Assembly (NCBI RefSeq): GCF_900215435.1
Contig: NZ_OCMY01000003.1
Coordinates: forward strand, 62,001 to 126,000
DNA length: 64,000 nt
Direction: 5' to 3'
Source: Candidatus Pantoea floridensis
GTDB taxonomy: Bacteria > Pseudomonadota > Gammaproteobacteria > Enterobacterales > Enterobacteriaceae
In this document: piece by piece, positions 17,800 through 26,419 of the stretch
Numbering within the stretch: position 1 is the first letter of the stretch
Layout: each line of letters opens with the position of its first letter
The notes under the pieces: model-generated
The model's database searches: none
What the model saw: the letters and a program-made list of their open reading frames with translations, nothing else
What the model was told of the DNA's origin: nothing
Program-made: the position numbers and the translations under genes

Positions 17800-18030
17800 G
17801 CAAAATTCTATTATGCGGTTGCACCGGAACCCACAGTAACAGAGCTTTTTCGCGCCAATAATCCGGAGGAAACTGCGGGGGAGCAGCGATGTCTCAATGG
17901 CGTGCCAATGAAACGATTTGGTTAGCCGGATGAGATTGCGGCAACTATCGCAGTTCTTATGTCTGAGGATGCGGCGTTGATTACAGCTCAGACGCTATAT
18001 ATGTGGATGGCGGTGCATTAAGAGGAAACT
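17800..18030 (+). pseudogene. 3' fragment of an SDR oxidoreductase gene
   Basis: Translating from 17800 gives a recognisable SDR C-terminal end: YAVAPEPTVTELFRANNPEE, then PMKRFG, an in-frame TAG, then PDEIAATIAVLMSEDAALI and TAQTLY. A frameshift follows, after which VDGGA continues in another frame. The N-terminal two thirds are absent. Nothing else is visible between 17753 and 18348 except the palindrome at 18133. Confidence 0.75.
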
Positions 18031-18132
18031 GAATTTTCTGAACAGGCAAATAATGAAGGGGGGCTTTATTTGCCCCTCAACAGTACCTGTGAGTTTTCTA
18101 AATGAATGTCTCCTAATGGCACGAAGCGGTAA

Positions 18133-18160
18133 GGTCCGCTATGAGCAATAAGCGGACATT
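18133..18160. repeat. Dispersed GTCCGC palindrome
   Basis: GGTCCGCTATGAGC followed by AATAAGCGGACATT is a copy of the intergenic palindrome described at 6523. It lies between a decayed SDR fragment and an orphan membrane protein gene. Confidence 0.7.
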
Positions 18161-18348
18161 CGTAATTGAGTCGCCATGGATCTTGCTAACCATACCGTGT
18201 ATATCTACTGGGAACAGGTGATATTTAACAAATTGTGCATTTTAGTACTCATGCTTTGGTTTAATGAACATATTATAATAAATCGCCGTCAGAGTGTTAG
18301 GTATGCAGAACAGGATCAGTATTGATGATTAGCGAACCGGTAGAGGGA

Positions 18349-19128
18349 CTAGGTACAATCATCTTTTTTCTGAGTAGACATTTTTAATGGCGGGCCTAGC
18401 CACCTAGCGATTAACCAGTCATGATGCAGATGCCCATCTTTTGAAAAAAGATCCTTTCCCTGTGATAGTTTAAAGTTGAAGGTATGTTTATCACTGTTTT
18501 CGCCAGTAAAAAGGTTGGCAACAACTTCAGTGTGGGCGCCATAATAGTTTTCAAAAATCTTATTAAGGTAGTCAACATAAAATGTTTCATGTATCCCAAT
18601 AGGATCGTCTAAGAATAAATGTATCTGACTTACAGGAAGGAGATCCATAAGGTTGTGCAAATTTTCAAGCCGGATTGCACCGCCTATCTCAATTTCTACG
18701 GTATCGCCAGGTCTAATAGCCAGTGGAGTATTCACGTTAGCATCTGCACCGAATACACATTTCCCTTGTGAACCAGCTTTACCTTTCCCTGAATACATAC
18801 CGCCCACTATGTCTGCATCGGCGCTAATTAACATAAGCGGCTCCTTGCCATAGTTCCTGACAGTTAGAATAAGAAAAGCATCATCAACGGAATGTCTCAC
18901 TAAAGGCGATATTCTGAAAGGTTGAAGGCGAGCGTTGATAACTTTTAGCGGTTCAGGACGGAATACATTAGATATCATGCTCCAGCTATCATGTATAGCG
19001 TTAATGCCAGTTGCAATCGCAACTGTAACTACCGCGCTAGGAACAACATATTTAATCCACTTTGTTTTGAAAAAATAAAGTAGATTGTTAGAAAAATTAT
19101 TACGCAAAAATTTTTCCTTAACTTGCAT
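18349..19128 (-). CDS. Hypothetical protein with one N-terminal membrane anchor
   Basis: A 259-residue protein I do not recognise. Residues 1-24 are basic and aromatic, and residues 25-45 (around YVVPSAVVTVAIATGI) form one hydrophobic span. The remainder looks like a soluble beta-rich domain, with LAIRPGDTVEIEIGGAIRL near the middle. The C-terminal domain probably faces the periplasm (inference). The gene is visibly more AT-rich than the catabolic clusters, and it sits among gene remnants, so recent acquisition is likely. No partner gene is adjacent. Confidence 0.6.
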   Translation of the reverse strand: MQVKEKFLRNNFSNNLLYFFKTKWIKYVVPSAVVTVAIATGINAIHDSWSMISNVFRPEPLKVINARLQPFRISPLVRHSVDDAFLILTVRNYGKEPLMLISADADIVGGMYSGKGKAGSQGKCVFGADANVNTPLAIRPGDTVEIEIGGAIRLENLHNLMDLLPVSQIHLFLDDPIGIHETFYVDYLNKIFENYYGAHTEVVANLFTGENSDKHTFNFKLSQGKDLFSKDGHLHHDWLIARWLGPPLKMSTQKKDDCT

Positions 19129-19211
19129 TTCTAAATAGCATATCTACATGGTCTCATACACGCTAAAAAAATAAAATATTAATCGCCCCTGATTCTTGGA
19201 GGACCAAAATC

Positions 19212-19364
19212 ATGAGCGAAAACCTTAAGTCAGACCTGAAGACAGCTCCTATTGTTTGCAACGTCCGCTTCTTGCACAGAGCGGACATTGATGGCATTAG
19301 ATGTATGAGAGTGCCATTGTCATACTGGACACAATCGTCATTCTGTCCAGACTATGCAGATTGA
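19212..19364 (+). CDS. Possible 50-codon reading frame containing a dispersed palindrome
   Basis: An ATG preceded by GGAGG (about 10 nt upstream) opens a short frame starting MSENLKSDLKTAPIV. It reads straight through the palindrome at 19262-19289, so its C-terminal part is probably not native. It may be the start of a gene truncated when the repeat arrived. The good ribosome site is the main support. Confidence 0.25.
   Translation: MSENLKSDLKTAPIVCNVRFLHRADIDGIRCMRVPLSYWTQSSFCPDYAD
19262..19289. repeat. Dispersed GTCCGC palindrome
   Basis: CGTCCGCTTCTTGCACAG followed by AGCGGACATT is a further copy of the motif described at 6523. It lies 65 nt before the broken acetyltransferase gene. Confidence 0.72.
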
Positions 19365-19833
19365 AATCACTGGAAGAATCATGGACATCCCACTAACAAA
19401 CGTCACCCCGGACAACCTAGGATTTGCAGAGTTAAGATCGCAGAGCATGGCTGAAGGATTTAACATGTTACGCCGACTGGAAGATAACTGGCTTAGCGGA
19501 CAGAACCGCTTTGATAAACCCGGAGAAAAACTAATTGGGGCTTCTGTAGATGGATTAATAGTTGGCGTTTGTGGACTCAACATCGACCCATTTACGCTAA
19601 AAACTGGCATCGGACGTCTGCGACATCTCTATGTAGACTCAGGATGGAGAAAAAGGCAGGTTGGTAGTGTCCTGCTCAGTGAGATACTTAAGGATTCTGG
19701 CCACTGACTTGATTTTATCAACACAAACGCGCCTCCATCGGCATTCACTTTCTATGAACGAGCTGGTTTTGTTGCTTTAACTGGCGTAGAAAAAGTCACG
19801 CACCATCTATGCCTCAGAGACTCAGTGCGTTGA
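19354..19833 (+). pseudogene. GNAT-family N-acetyltransferase gene interrupted by one nonsense codon
   Basis: The frame encodes about 118 residues with a GNAT-like core (LIVGVCGLNID, RLRHLYVDSGWRKRQVGSVLL), then hits TGA at 19705-19707. The same frame continues as LDFINTNAPPSAF, TFYERAGFVALTG and so on to a second stop at 19831-19833. FYERAGF is the characteristic GNAT C-terminal motif. A single TGG-to-TGA type change would explain the break. An alternative start at 19381 is possible. Function, if read through, would be acyl-CoA-dependent acetylation of an unknown amine. Confidence 0.8.
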
Positions 19834-20179
19834 TACAGTCACGTCCTGAATAGACCGCATATTCTGTCCAGTGAACCACTTTTCAGGAACGTCTGCCGAG
19901 ATACAGCCCTGACCTAACCAAACCGAACCACTTTCAGGAAAATCAGAACCAATACAGTTAATTCTGTGCATCCCTGGACAAACTGCGTTTCTGACCAGGA
20001 ATGCAGAACGGAAACTGAAACATCTTCAATAAATCAAAGGGACTGACTGGCAGCTTTGAGCGAGAAGCGAATATGGGAGTTTGAGTGGTGTTTGACCATC
20101 AATCTCATCACATTCATGACCTACACCCCGTTCATTAACACACCGCGATCTTAGTAATGTCTTCATAAGCCATATGATG

Positions 20180-20656
20180 ACATCCTCATGACGCACCTCC
20201 CGCTTGCAGCAGCCGTTCCGGCTGCGCCGCGGTCGCGCCGTGTCCGGCGCTCTCACCATCCCGGCTATAACACCAACTGCGATCGCCGGGATGTAAGGCG
20301 CAATGCCGTTTCGCGCTGCCGCGCTTCCCGCCATTGCGACGACCCCTGCCGAATTATTCCCGGATCCATTTCACCGTTTAAGTACCTCTCGCCGGGGCTG
20401 ATACAAGCACAACCCGCTTTGCTGTCCATGGGACGGCAGGCCTTTCGCAGCAAATATTTCCCGGCCATTCCGCAGGCTCCATTAGACCGGAAAATTTTTC
20501 CCGCTCACCCCCGGACATCTGCACCGGGCCATGCTCGTTTACGCCCTCGCGGCGAAGGTTCTCAAACGGGTGAAGGTCATACCAAGGGAACAGTCAGGCA
20601 GGTTCCGCAAAAACGTCAACACCGCGGCTCCCGTAACTCAACGGGTGATGGGCTAA
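20180..20656 (+). repeat. Divergent leading-region repeat unit R0, upstream of the ParB-like gene
   Basis: This hairpin-rich stretch includes GCAGCAGCCG/CGGCTGC and a 9-bp CATCCCGGC/GCCGGGATG pair. Near its end it contains AAAACGTCAACACC, the same DNA that encodes the shared QNVNT residues in repeats R1-R4. A frame from 20531 to 20656 would include KNVNTAAP. It is therefore a diverged member of the repeat family at 23628, 26420, 28206 and 31016. The 19834-20180 stretch before it holds no gene I can support. Confidence 0.5.
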
Positions 20657-20739
20657 AAGGCAAGGGCAGTAATCAGGTGCCCTGTATGAGCGCTAACTTC
20701 GCAGGGCAGGCAGTCATCAATAAATAAGGGATATCAGCA

Positions 20740-22725
20740 ATGTCAGCAGCCGATGTTAAAACAGTGAACGATAAGAAAGCCACCGTTAAGAAAACCAGCG
20801 CAGCGGAGAAAGCCGCACTAAAACTCGCTCTCGATGCAGCAGGAATGGAATTTGTTCCGCTGTCCGATCTTGTTAAATCTCCGCTTAACGCACGTTCGCT
20901 CCCATATCCGGTTGAAAGCGTTCGTGGGCTGGCCAACACCATTGAAGCCATCGGTCTGCTGCACAACCTGGTGGTACATACTCTTCCTGACGGGAAATCC
21001 GGCGTAGCAGCTGGCGGTCGCCGCCTGACCGCGATGCAGCTGCTGTGCAGTGAGCAGCGCCTTAGCGAGGACCATCCCGTTGCAGTTAAGCGTGTTTCTG
21101 AGGAACTGGCGCTGATTGCCACGGTGGCGGAAAACGAGCAGCGCGTGGCAATGCATCCTGCTGAACAGATCCACGGTTTCAGTAAGCTGGCAGCCCAGGG
21201 TAATACCGCATCACAAATCGGTGCAGAACTTGGTTTCAGTGCCCGCCATGTTCAGCGCATGCTTAAGCTGACCAATCTGGCACCCTCACTGCTTACACTG
21301 CTGGCAGAAGACAAGCTTAATGTTGAGCAATGTCAGGCTCTTTGCCTTGAAGACGATCAGGTTCGCCAGGTTGAGGTATTTGAGAGTGTATGTGCCAGCT
21401 GGTCACATGCTCCCGCTCACGCACTCAAAACGCGCATCATTGATACGGAAATCAGCCTTACCAGCCCGCTTTTTGAGTTCGTTGGTCGTGAGGATTATGA
21501 AGTGGCAGGCGGCGTGGTGCGTGAAGATCTTTTCAGTCAGCAGGAAGGCGAGGGTACGGCTGAACGTGCACTGACTGAGCGCCTTGCTCTGGAAAATCTC
21601 AGTAATGCCGCGCGTGAAATTGAACAGCGCGAAGGCTGGGCGTGGAGTATGGGGCGTTTATTAGAGGTCAGTCATTACGGTGAAGATGGTAAGTTTTACG
21701 TTATTGCTGACGAACCTGAATCAGTCTACACCAAAGAAGAATCTGCACGACTCGATGAGCTGCAGGATAAATACAACGAAATTAATGAGCCGGGCCCAGA
21801 GCTGGATGCCGTTGAAGCTGAAATTAATGCAATTGAACAGGCCGCAGGAGCCCGGGCATGGACTGATGAAATGAAAATTAATGCGAGTGTAGTGGTCAGT
21901 CTCCATTATGGCGAAATTACCATTCAGCGCGGCGTACGCCGTAAAGCTGACCTGACTGAAACCCCAGAAACTGAAATGTCTGGCAGCATCTTCGGTCATC
22001 GCGATCCGGACGTAGCTGAAGGCGTGAGCCTGCCTCAGCTAACAAAAATGTCCTCAGAGCGGACACTTGCCGTACAGGCAGCGCTGATGCAGCAGCCTGA
22101 AAAAGCCGTGGCGCTCATGGTCTGGCGTCTGTGTTCACAAGTCTTCTCTCGTAGTTGGGGGATTCAGCATCCATTCAGCATAAACATAACCGTATCTCAT
22201 TCATCACTTACTGCTGATGCGCCGACAGGAAAAGATGGCGCGGCATTTATTGCGCTAATGCAGGAGAGAGCTCGCCTCGAGGCGCTACTTCCGGAAGGGT
22301 GGGAGCAGGACTTCACCACGTTCTTCGCCCTTGAGGGCGGCGTGTTGATGTCACTGATGGCCTACTGCACCGCCTGCTCTGTGAACGGTGTTCAAACTCG
22401 CGAATGCCAGCGCACTTCAACCAGCAAGCTGAATACGCTGGAAACCGCTATTGGTTTCCATCTGCGTGACTGGTGGCATCCGACTCGTAAAAACTTCTTC
22501 GCAGACATGAAGCACGCGCAGATAGTTGCGGTGCTTAAAGATGCTGGCCTGACTGGCGCTGCTTCTGATGCTGAAAAAATGAAGAAGGGAGATGCTGCTG
22601 ATCTCGCTGAGGCTCATTTCCAGAATACCCGATGGGTACCTGACTGGATGAAAGCCCCTGAGCAAAAAACGACTGTGCTGGCAGATATCACACCTGACAC
22701 TGATGGGCCCGCGCACGCGGCCTGA
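20740..22725 (+). CDS. ParB/Srx-domain protein of the plasmid leading region (YubM-like)
   Basis: The 661-residue protein has an N-terminal ParB/sulfiredoxin-type nuclease domain at about residues 30-130 (LVKSPLNARS, AAGGRRLTAMQLL, VAENEQRVAMHPAEQ). A helix-turn-helix follows near 150-185 (TASQIGAELGFSARHVQRML). The long C-terminal part is uncharacterised and rich in acidic residues. Size and architecture resemble the ParB-like YubM proteins of F-like plasmid leading regions rather than true partition ParB (300-350 residues). No parA is nearby, so a partition role is unlikely. Confidence 0.85.
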   Translation: MSAADVKTVNDKKATVKKTSAAEKAALKLALDAAGMEFVPLSDLVKSPLNARSLPYPVESVRGLANTIEAIGLLHNLVVHTLPDGKSGVAAGGRRLTAMQLLCSEQRLSEDHPVAVKRVSEELALIATVAENEQRVAMHPAEQIHGFSKLAAQGNTASQIGAELGFSARHVQRMLKLTNLAPSLLTLLAEDKLNVEQCQALCLEDDQVRQVEVFESVCASWSHAPAHALKTRIIDTEISLTSPLFEFVGREDYEVAGGVVREDLFSQQEGEGTAERALTERLALENLSNAAREIEQREGWAWSMGRLLEVSHYGEDGKFYVIADEPESVYTKEESARLDELQDKYNEINEPGPELDAVEAEINAIEQAAGARAWTDEMKINASVVVSLHYGEITIQRGVRRKADLTETPETEMSGSIFGHRDPDVAEGVSLPQLTKMSSERTLAVQAALMQQPEKAVALMVWRLCSQVFSRSWGIQHPFSINITVSHSSLTADAPTGKDGAAFIALMQERARLEALLPEGWEQDFTTFFALEGGVLMSLMAYCTACSVNGVQTRECQRTSTSKLNTLETAIGFHLRDWWHPTRKNFFADMKHAQIVAVLKDAGLTGAASDAEKMKKGDAADLAEAHFQNTRWVPDWMKAPEQKTTVLADITPDTDGPAHAA

Positions 22726-22763
22726 TAAGGAGTGCCGCCCTGCGGGGCGGCAGAAAGGACACA

Positions 22764-22853
22764 ATGATGAATCAGAACATCATATGGTGCGATGGTCAGC
22801 TGCAGGAGACAAAGGATGTTGGTTATCCACAGAAACGGGGGATAAAGGTGTGA
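22764..22853 (+). CDS. Possible 29-residue peptide
   Basis: Two adjacent ATG codons follow AGAAAGGAC. The frame reads MMNQNIIWCDGQLQETKDVG and stops 10 codons later. It lies directly after the ParB-like gene and may be a genuine small gene or a remnant of a leading-region gene. There are no recognisable motifs. Confidence 0.3.
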   Translation: MMNQNIIWCDGQLQETKDVGYPQKRGIKV

Positions 22854-22919
22854 GTAATGGACAGAAACATCTGAACGTCCAATGTGGCGCAGGGATTAAA
22901 CGAGGGGCGTAAAAAAGGT

Positions 22920-22967
22920 CACAGTCGCTCTCAGGAATACTTCTGATACTGCGGGAAAGCGACTGTG
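22920..22967. terminator. 10-bp inverted repeat between the ParB-like and lipoprotein genes
   Basis: CACAGTCGCT (22920-22929) and AGCGACTGTG (22958-22967) are perfectly complementary around a 28-nt loop. The element sits between convergent genes, so a terminator or RNA-stabilising role is plausible; no T-run adjoins it. Confidence 0.4.
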
Positions 22968-22979
22968 GTACGCAAAGTT

Positions 22980-23531
22980 CTACTCATTTCCCCAGGTATG
23001 CCGACAGATTCTGGTGCTATCCCAGCTGGGCTGGGCAGGCTGGGGAAATTCGCTGATGACTTTCTGTGGATCGGTATTACTGGTAATCACATAATCATTC
23101 GGGATTTCGTGTACGCCGCGATCAACAGCAAAATAATAACGTTTTCCTGACTGAGGTATAAAAGGCAGCTTCTTTATGACCTGGACAGTGGAAAAGGGGC
23201 CTAAAGGGTAAAATTGTTTTTTGGTGTTATAGATCTGTTGAACGGCTAAAAGTTTACCGGGCTGAATCTTGAGGGTGAAAATTCTTCTGCTCGAGTCAAA
23301 CATATTGGGCCTGACTGTGTAGATCTCAATTCTGTCGTAGCATTCTCCTTTATTTTCATAATAAAGAAGGGTAACAATTCCGGCTACTTCCTCCTGTTGA
23401 ATGACCAGGGTAGCAGCATCTGAACCGGTGTAATCTTTGTGCTGTCGCGGCAACAGGTTTGAGCATCCTGAAAGGATTAAGGCTGAAGTAAGAACAGCCA
23501 GGGACAGTGAATTGTTAAAAAATGACGGCAT
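22980..23531 (-). CDS. Putative lipoprotein, unknown function
   Basis: The 183-residue protein has a signal peptide with a lipobox (ALILSGCSN; Cys near residue 23) and then a predicted exported domain. I recognise no family. It contains two tyrosine-rich beta-type stretches (VTLLYYENKGECYDRIEIYTV and KRYYFAVDRGVHEIP). It would be lipid-anchored in the cell envelope. It is the only minus-strand gene in a long run of plus-strand leading-region genes. Confidence 0.65.
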   Translation of the reverse strand: MPSFFNNSLSLAVLTSALILSGCSNLLPRQHKDYTGSDAATLVIQQEEVAGIVTLLYYENKGECYDRIEIYTVRPNMFDSSRRIFTLKIQPGKLLAVQQIYNTKKQFYPLGPFSTVQVIKKLPFIPQSGKRYYFAVDRGVHEIPNDYVITSNTDPQKVISEFPQPAQPSWDSTRICRHTWGNE

Positions 23532-23627
23532 GTCTGTTATCTCCCTAAAGTTGACGTCAGCTGTTATCGGCAGACAACCAGAAATCCTTTATCTCCAGGT
23601 TTTAAAAGAAGCAGACCAGCGTAACGA

Positions 23628-24163
23628 TATGGCCCCCTCCGGCTTCCCGGCAAGCCGGGGCGTCGAGCCCGACTGCGCTAACCGGCAAAGCCGGTAAGCT
23701 CCGCCGAACCGCCCTTGGCGTTTCGGGCCTGGCGGCTAGGGTCTGATGGCAATGGCCAAATCAACCCCTGCAGCGGGCTTTCGCCCGCGCGTACACTGGC
23801 CACGCAGGACGTGGCCGCTGAGGCCCGGACCGGCAAAGCCGTCCGGGGTGCGTTCCTGCTCATCTCCATACCGGCAGCCCATGTTCCGGCGGTTCTTCGC
23901 GGAGGGCTGGTCGTAGCACCGCCGGGACGCCCGCCCGCAAGAGTTCGCTTCGCCGTTCCCCGCCCGTTCGCACTCGCCTGCGGCTCGCTTGTGCTGCGGC
24001 CTGCGGTGACGCTCGTGCGTTCGTGCACCCGTCGTTGCTCCTTTGCCCTTCGCCGCGATGAACTCACCGAAACATGGTTTCAGCAACCGACAACAGGAGA
24101 ACCAGCATGAACACACAGAACGTCAACACCGCCGCTTCTGAATCTTCCGAAACATGGGTAAAC
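23628..24163 (+). repeat. Leading-region direct repeat R1 (about 0.54 kb)
   Basis: The unit begins TATGGCCCCCTCCGGC, contains hairpins (GGCTTCCCGGCAAGCC; GCGGGC-TTTC-GCCCGC at 23773-23788; GGACCGGCAAAGCCGTCC) and ends inside the first codons of the next gene. It is nearly identical by eye to 31016-31546 over the last 340 nt and clearly related to 26420 and 28206. It has no convincing gene of its own. The conserved boundary at about codon 19 of the downstream gene is striking. Confidence 0.85.
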
Positions 24164-24511
24164 CCGGCTTTTTACTCTGCAACGGAGGGGGTTTTTAGCG
24201 GCTTCCCCGTGAGTGCTGAAGACGATCACAACTACTGGTTGCGTCGTGAGCAGGCGGCAGTCAGTGCACCGAAGGAAATTGATGTACACCGCTACCACGA
24301 TGCGCTTGGGCTGATGTACCCACGCTGCTGGGCAACAAGTGAAAACGGAGAATATGAGAGTTTCATGCTCGATGAGATGTACTGCGGGCGCGTGACGGAA
24401 ATTTTTGCACGCATAGGGGGATGTTATTACCGGCTGCGCGATTACAGCCATCTGAACCATGCGCAGATTATGACGCACGTTAAGGAGGAACTTGCTCAGA
24501 AGCAGAAATGA
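24107..24511 (+). CDS. DUF1419-like plasmid protein with shared N-terminal tag
   Basis: A 134-residue protein beginning MNTQNVNTAASESSETWV, a sequence shared with the unrelated gene at 31490. The rest (HRYHDALGLMYPRCW, EYESFMLDEMYCGRVTEIFARIGG, YYRLRDYSHLNHAQIM) resembles DUF1419 proteins of enterobacterial plasmids, as far as I can judge by memory. The start at 24107 follows CAGGAG. Function unknown. It is the first gene after repeat R1. Confidence 0.7.
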   Translation: MNTQNVNTAASESSETWVNPAFYSATEGVFSGFPVSAEDDHNYWLRREQAAVSAPKEIDVHRYHDALGLMYPRCWATSENGEYESFMLDEMYCGRVTEIFARIGGCYYRLRDYSHLNHAQIMTHVKEELAQKQK

Positions 24512-24516
24512 AAAAA

Positions 24517-24532
24517 GCAGGCATAAGCCTGC
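24517..24532 (+). terminator. Attenuator-like hairpin
   Basis: GCAGGC-ATAA-GCCTGC immediately follows the stop of the DUF1419-like gene and a run of A residues. Similar GCAGG hairpins follow stop codons at 27504 and 29196, before the next small gene each time. Confidence 0.6.
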
Positions 24533-24600
24533 TTCATTCCCGCCAGGTAAACGCTCGCAACGTCACCCTGGCTACCATCAAACTTAATGGAGATCTAACC

Positions 24601-24747
24601 ATGAAATTCGACCCGGTGATCGTGTCACAGGCGGAATCTTTTGTAAATGCCCTTCGTAATGGAAAACGCGCCCGCGTTCCAGCCCTGAAGCTGGAGCACT
24701 GGCAGCAGTTTATGACGAAGGTCTACGCTGGCCATGGCCTCGCGTGA
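24601..24747 (+). CDS. Small plasmid protein (48 residues), paralogue of the one at 29278
   Basis: The protein begins MKFDPVIVSQAESFVNAL and contains ARVPALKLEHWQQFM. It aligns end to end with the 49-residue product at 29278 (MNFDPQIVAQAQAFVKGF, VRVPKMTFSSWPCFM), which shows that this short frame is real and duplicated. AGGAGA-like bases (GGAGATC) lie 8-10 nt upstream. Function unknown. Confidence 0.7.
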   Translation: MKFDPVIVSQAESFVNALRNGKRARVPALKLEHWQQFMTKVYAGHGLA

Positions 24748-24794
24748 TGTGAAACGTGCCGCCCCGGAGGGGCGGCAATTAAAAGGATAAATTC

Positions 24795-25607
24795 ATGTCA
24801 CAGTTGAGCTTTGCCGAATTTTTTGATCAGTCAAAAGACCGCCTGCCGTCTACTGCTCCGGTATCTTTGGCTCCGGTGCCTGCCGTTGTTCCACGGATGA
24901 TGAGTCTTGACGCCTCGCGGCGACAATTTATCCGCGTGTTCAGGGATACGGGCAATCACCTTCGCCGCTGGGATGTGTTCAGCGATTTCATTACGCTATG
25001 CGCCAGCGAGCTGGATATCGCCCGGATACGATCGCCTGAAAGTATGGATCGGTGTCGCAAAATCTGCGATCGCTACAGCGCTGCCGATATCCAAAACATG
25101 CACGAGCTGTTCCAGTTGATGGTTTGTGCACTGGAGGCAGAATTTCACGATTTTCTGGGGGCGATTTTTATGGAGCTGGAGCTGGGCGACGATCGGCGCG
25201 GCCAGTATTTTACCCCGTATTGCGTGCAATCGATGATGGCGCGAATGCTGATGCCTGGCGTGAAAGAGACCATTGAACGAGAGGGATTTTTTACATTGTC
25301 TGAACCCACCTGTGGGGCGGGAGGAATTGTTATCGCCTATGCCGAATGTATGCTTGAGTCAGGGCTTAACCCTTCTATGCAGATGTTTGTCAGTTGCATC
25401 GATATCGATCCAATTGCGGCGGATATGGCATTTATTCAGCTTTCTCTGCTGGGTATTGCCGCCGAGGTAACCACAGGCAACACGCTTACATTGCAGTTAA
25501 GTCGGGTTCGTTACACACCCGTTTATTACCTTAACGACTTTGAAGAGCGGTTGTCTGCTCAGCGCCGGGTCAAAGCAATGCGGGATTTTATCCAGCGTAT
25601 CAGTTAA
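24795..25607 (+). CDS. Orphan N6-adenine DNA methylase-like protein lacking motif IV
   Basis: The 270-residue protein has GQYFTPYCVQSMM (near residue 135) and SEPTCGAGGIVIAYAE (SAM-binding motif I, near 165), as in HsdM/Eco57I-type methylases, and then DIDPIAADMAFIQLSLLGI. After GNTL the catalytic NPPY/F motif expected of N6-adenine methylases is missing: the sequence runs LSRVRYTPVYYLNDF to the end. No restriction subunit is adjacent. It may be an inactive or modified methylase used in plasmid establishment, which is inference. Confidence 0.8.
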   Translation: MSQLSFAEFFDQSKDRLPSTAPVSLAPVPAVVPRMMSLDASRRQFIRVFRDTGNHLRRWDVFSDFITLCASELDIARIRSPESMDRCRKICDRYSAADIQNMHELFQLMVCALEAEFHDFLGAIFMELELGDDRRGQYFTPYCVQSMMARMLMPGVKETIEREGFFTLSEPTCGAGGIVIAYAECMLESGLNPSMQMFVSCIDIDPIAADMAFIQLSLLGIAAEVTTGNTLTLQLSRVRYTPVYYLNDFEERLSAQRRVKAMRDFIQRIS

Positions 25608-25693
25608 AGAAGCCTGATAAGAGGCTCTCGGGCGGCTATATGCCGCCCATGCCTCAGCTGGCTGAATCGGGCATTAAATAACATCCGAAGAGT

Positions 25694-25739
25694 GTTTCGC
25701 AATGAGAAACATGTGATATACTGTTTCTCGAAACGAAAC
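25694..25739. promoter_or_regulatory. Twin operators of the HigBA-type toxin-antitoxin operon
   Basis: Two copies of GTTTC-N7-GAAAC lie at 25694-25710 and 25723-25739, with centres 29 bp apart, between the methylase and toxin genes. GATATACT between them is a likely -10 region. Paired palindromes over a promoter are typical antitoxin-binding sites. Confidence 0.7.
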
Positions 25740-25752
25740 ACGGAGGCAGGGC

Positions 25753-26034
25753 GTGATTAAAAGCTGGAAGCATAAGGGGCTGCAAAAGCTCTTTGAAAAA
25801 GGCGATATCAGTGGCGTACAGGCACAGGATGCCGAACGTATCCGCATGCGGTTGCTTGTTATTGATGAAGCGATCTCAACGGATGAATTCAGAAACTATC
25901 CGGGGTTCCGTTTCCACCCCCTGAAAGGTGACCGCAGAAACCTGTTTTCAATCACTGTCAGGGCAAACTGGCGTATTACGTTCGAATTCACGGACGGCGA
26001 CGCATACATTCTCAACCTGGAGGACTATCACTGA
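25753..26034 (+). CDS. higB: HigB-type toxin (RelE superfamily)
   Basis: This 93-residue protein matches plasmid-maintenance killer proteins: KSWKHKGLQKLFEKG at the N-terminus, FRFHPLKGDRRNLFSITV in the middle and NWRITFEF near the C-terminus. Such toxins cleave mRNA on the ribosome. The toxin gene precedes the antitoxin gene, as is characteristic of HigBA, and overlaps it by one base. Confidence 0.88.
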   Translation: MIKSWKHKGLQKLFEKGDISGVQAQDAERIRMRLLVIDEAISTDEFRNYPGFRFHPLKGDRRNLFSITVRANWRITFEFTDGDAYILNLEDYH

Positions 26035-26357
26035 TGGCTATGTACAATCCCCCGCATCCGGGCGGTCTGATCACCGAGTATATGGAAGATAACAACATCG
26101 GCCTGCGTGTCCTGGCTAAAGAACTGGGCGTATCGGCACCGGCGCTTAGCAAGGTTGCGAACGGCAAGGCGTCTGTCAGTCCGGAAATGGCTGTACGTCT
26201 TGAGGCGGGGCTGGGGATCGCTGCGCGCCTGTGGTTATCGATGCAGGCTGCCTGTGATTTGTATAAGGCCCGGGAGTCCACCGATGTTTCCGGTGTGCCA
26301 CTGCATCCGGGTATGCAGGGAGTGGCGCGGGATGCGCAGACCGGCAAAGGTGCATAA
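26034..26357 (+). CDS. higA: HigA-type antitoxin
   Basis: A 107-residue helix-turn-helix protein of the XRE/HigA type (NPPHPGGLITEYMEDNNIG, VLAKELGVSAPALSKVANGK, SPEMAVRLEAGLG). It would neutralise HigB and repress the operon through the paired palindromes at 25694-25739. The start overlaps the toxin stop (TGATG). The C-terminus is slightly longer than usual for the family. Confidence 0.88.
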   Translation: MAMYNPPHPGGLITEYMEDNNIGLRVLAKELGVSAPALSKVANGKASVSPEMAVRLEAGLGIAARLWLSMQAACDLYKARESTDVSGVPLHPGMQGVARDAQTGKGA

Positions 26358-26419
26358 CTGCTGCGACTGCTCATTGCACCGGCCGAAAACAAGGCAGGCA
26401 CAACTGCATTTAACTCCTG

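Noticed and set aside
19705..19707. Selenocysteine at the TGA of the acetyltransferase gene
   Set aside because: The position is not catalytic in GNAT proteins and no SECIS-like hairpin is evident just after it; a nonsense mutation is simpler.
20188..20727. Open frame of 179 codons upstream of the ParB-like gene
   Set aside because: It crosses the hairpin-rich R0 region, its translation is Pro/Arg-rich without family features, and it is open mainly because the DNA is GC-rich.
20740..22725. True plasmid partition parB
   Set aside because: The protein is about twice the usual size, there is no parA beside it and no parS-like repeats were seen; it fits the leading-region ParB-like group better.
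23678..24116. Several overlapping frames of 126-131 codons in repeat R1, also seen in R3 and R4
   Set aside because: They are by-products of a GC-rich repeat; both strands give low-complexity Arg/Ala-rich sequence, and the unit appears to act as a regulatory region.
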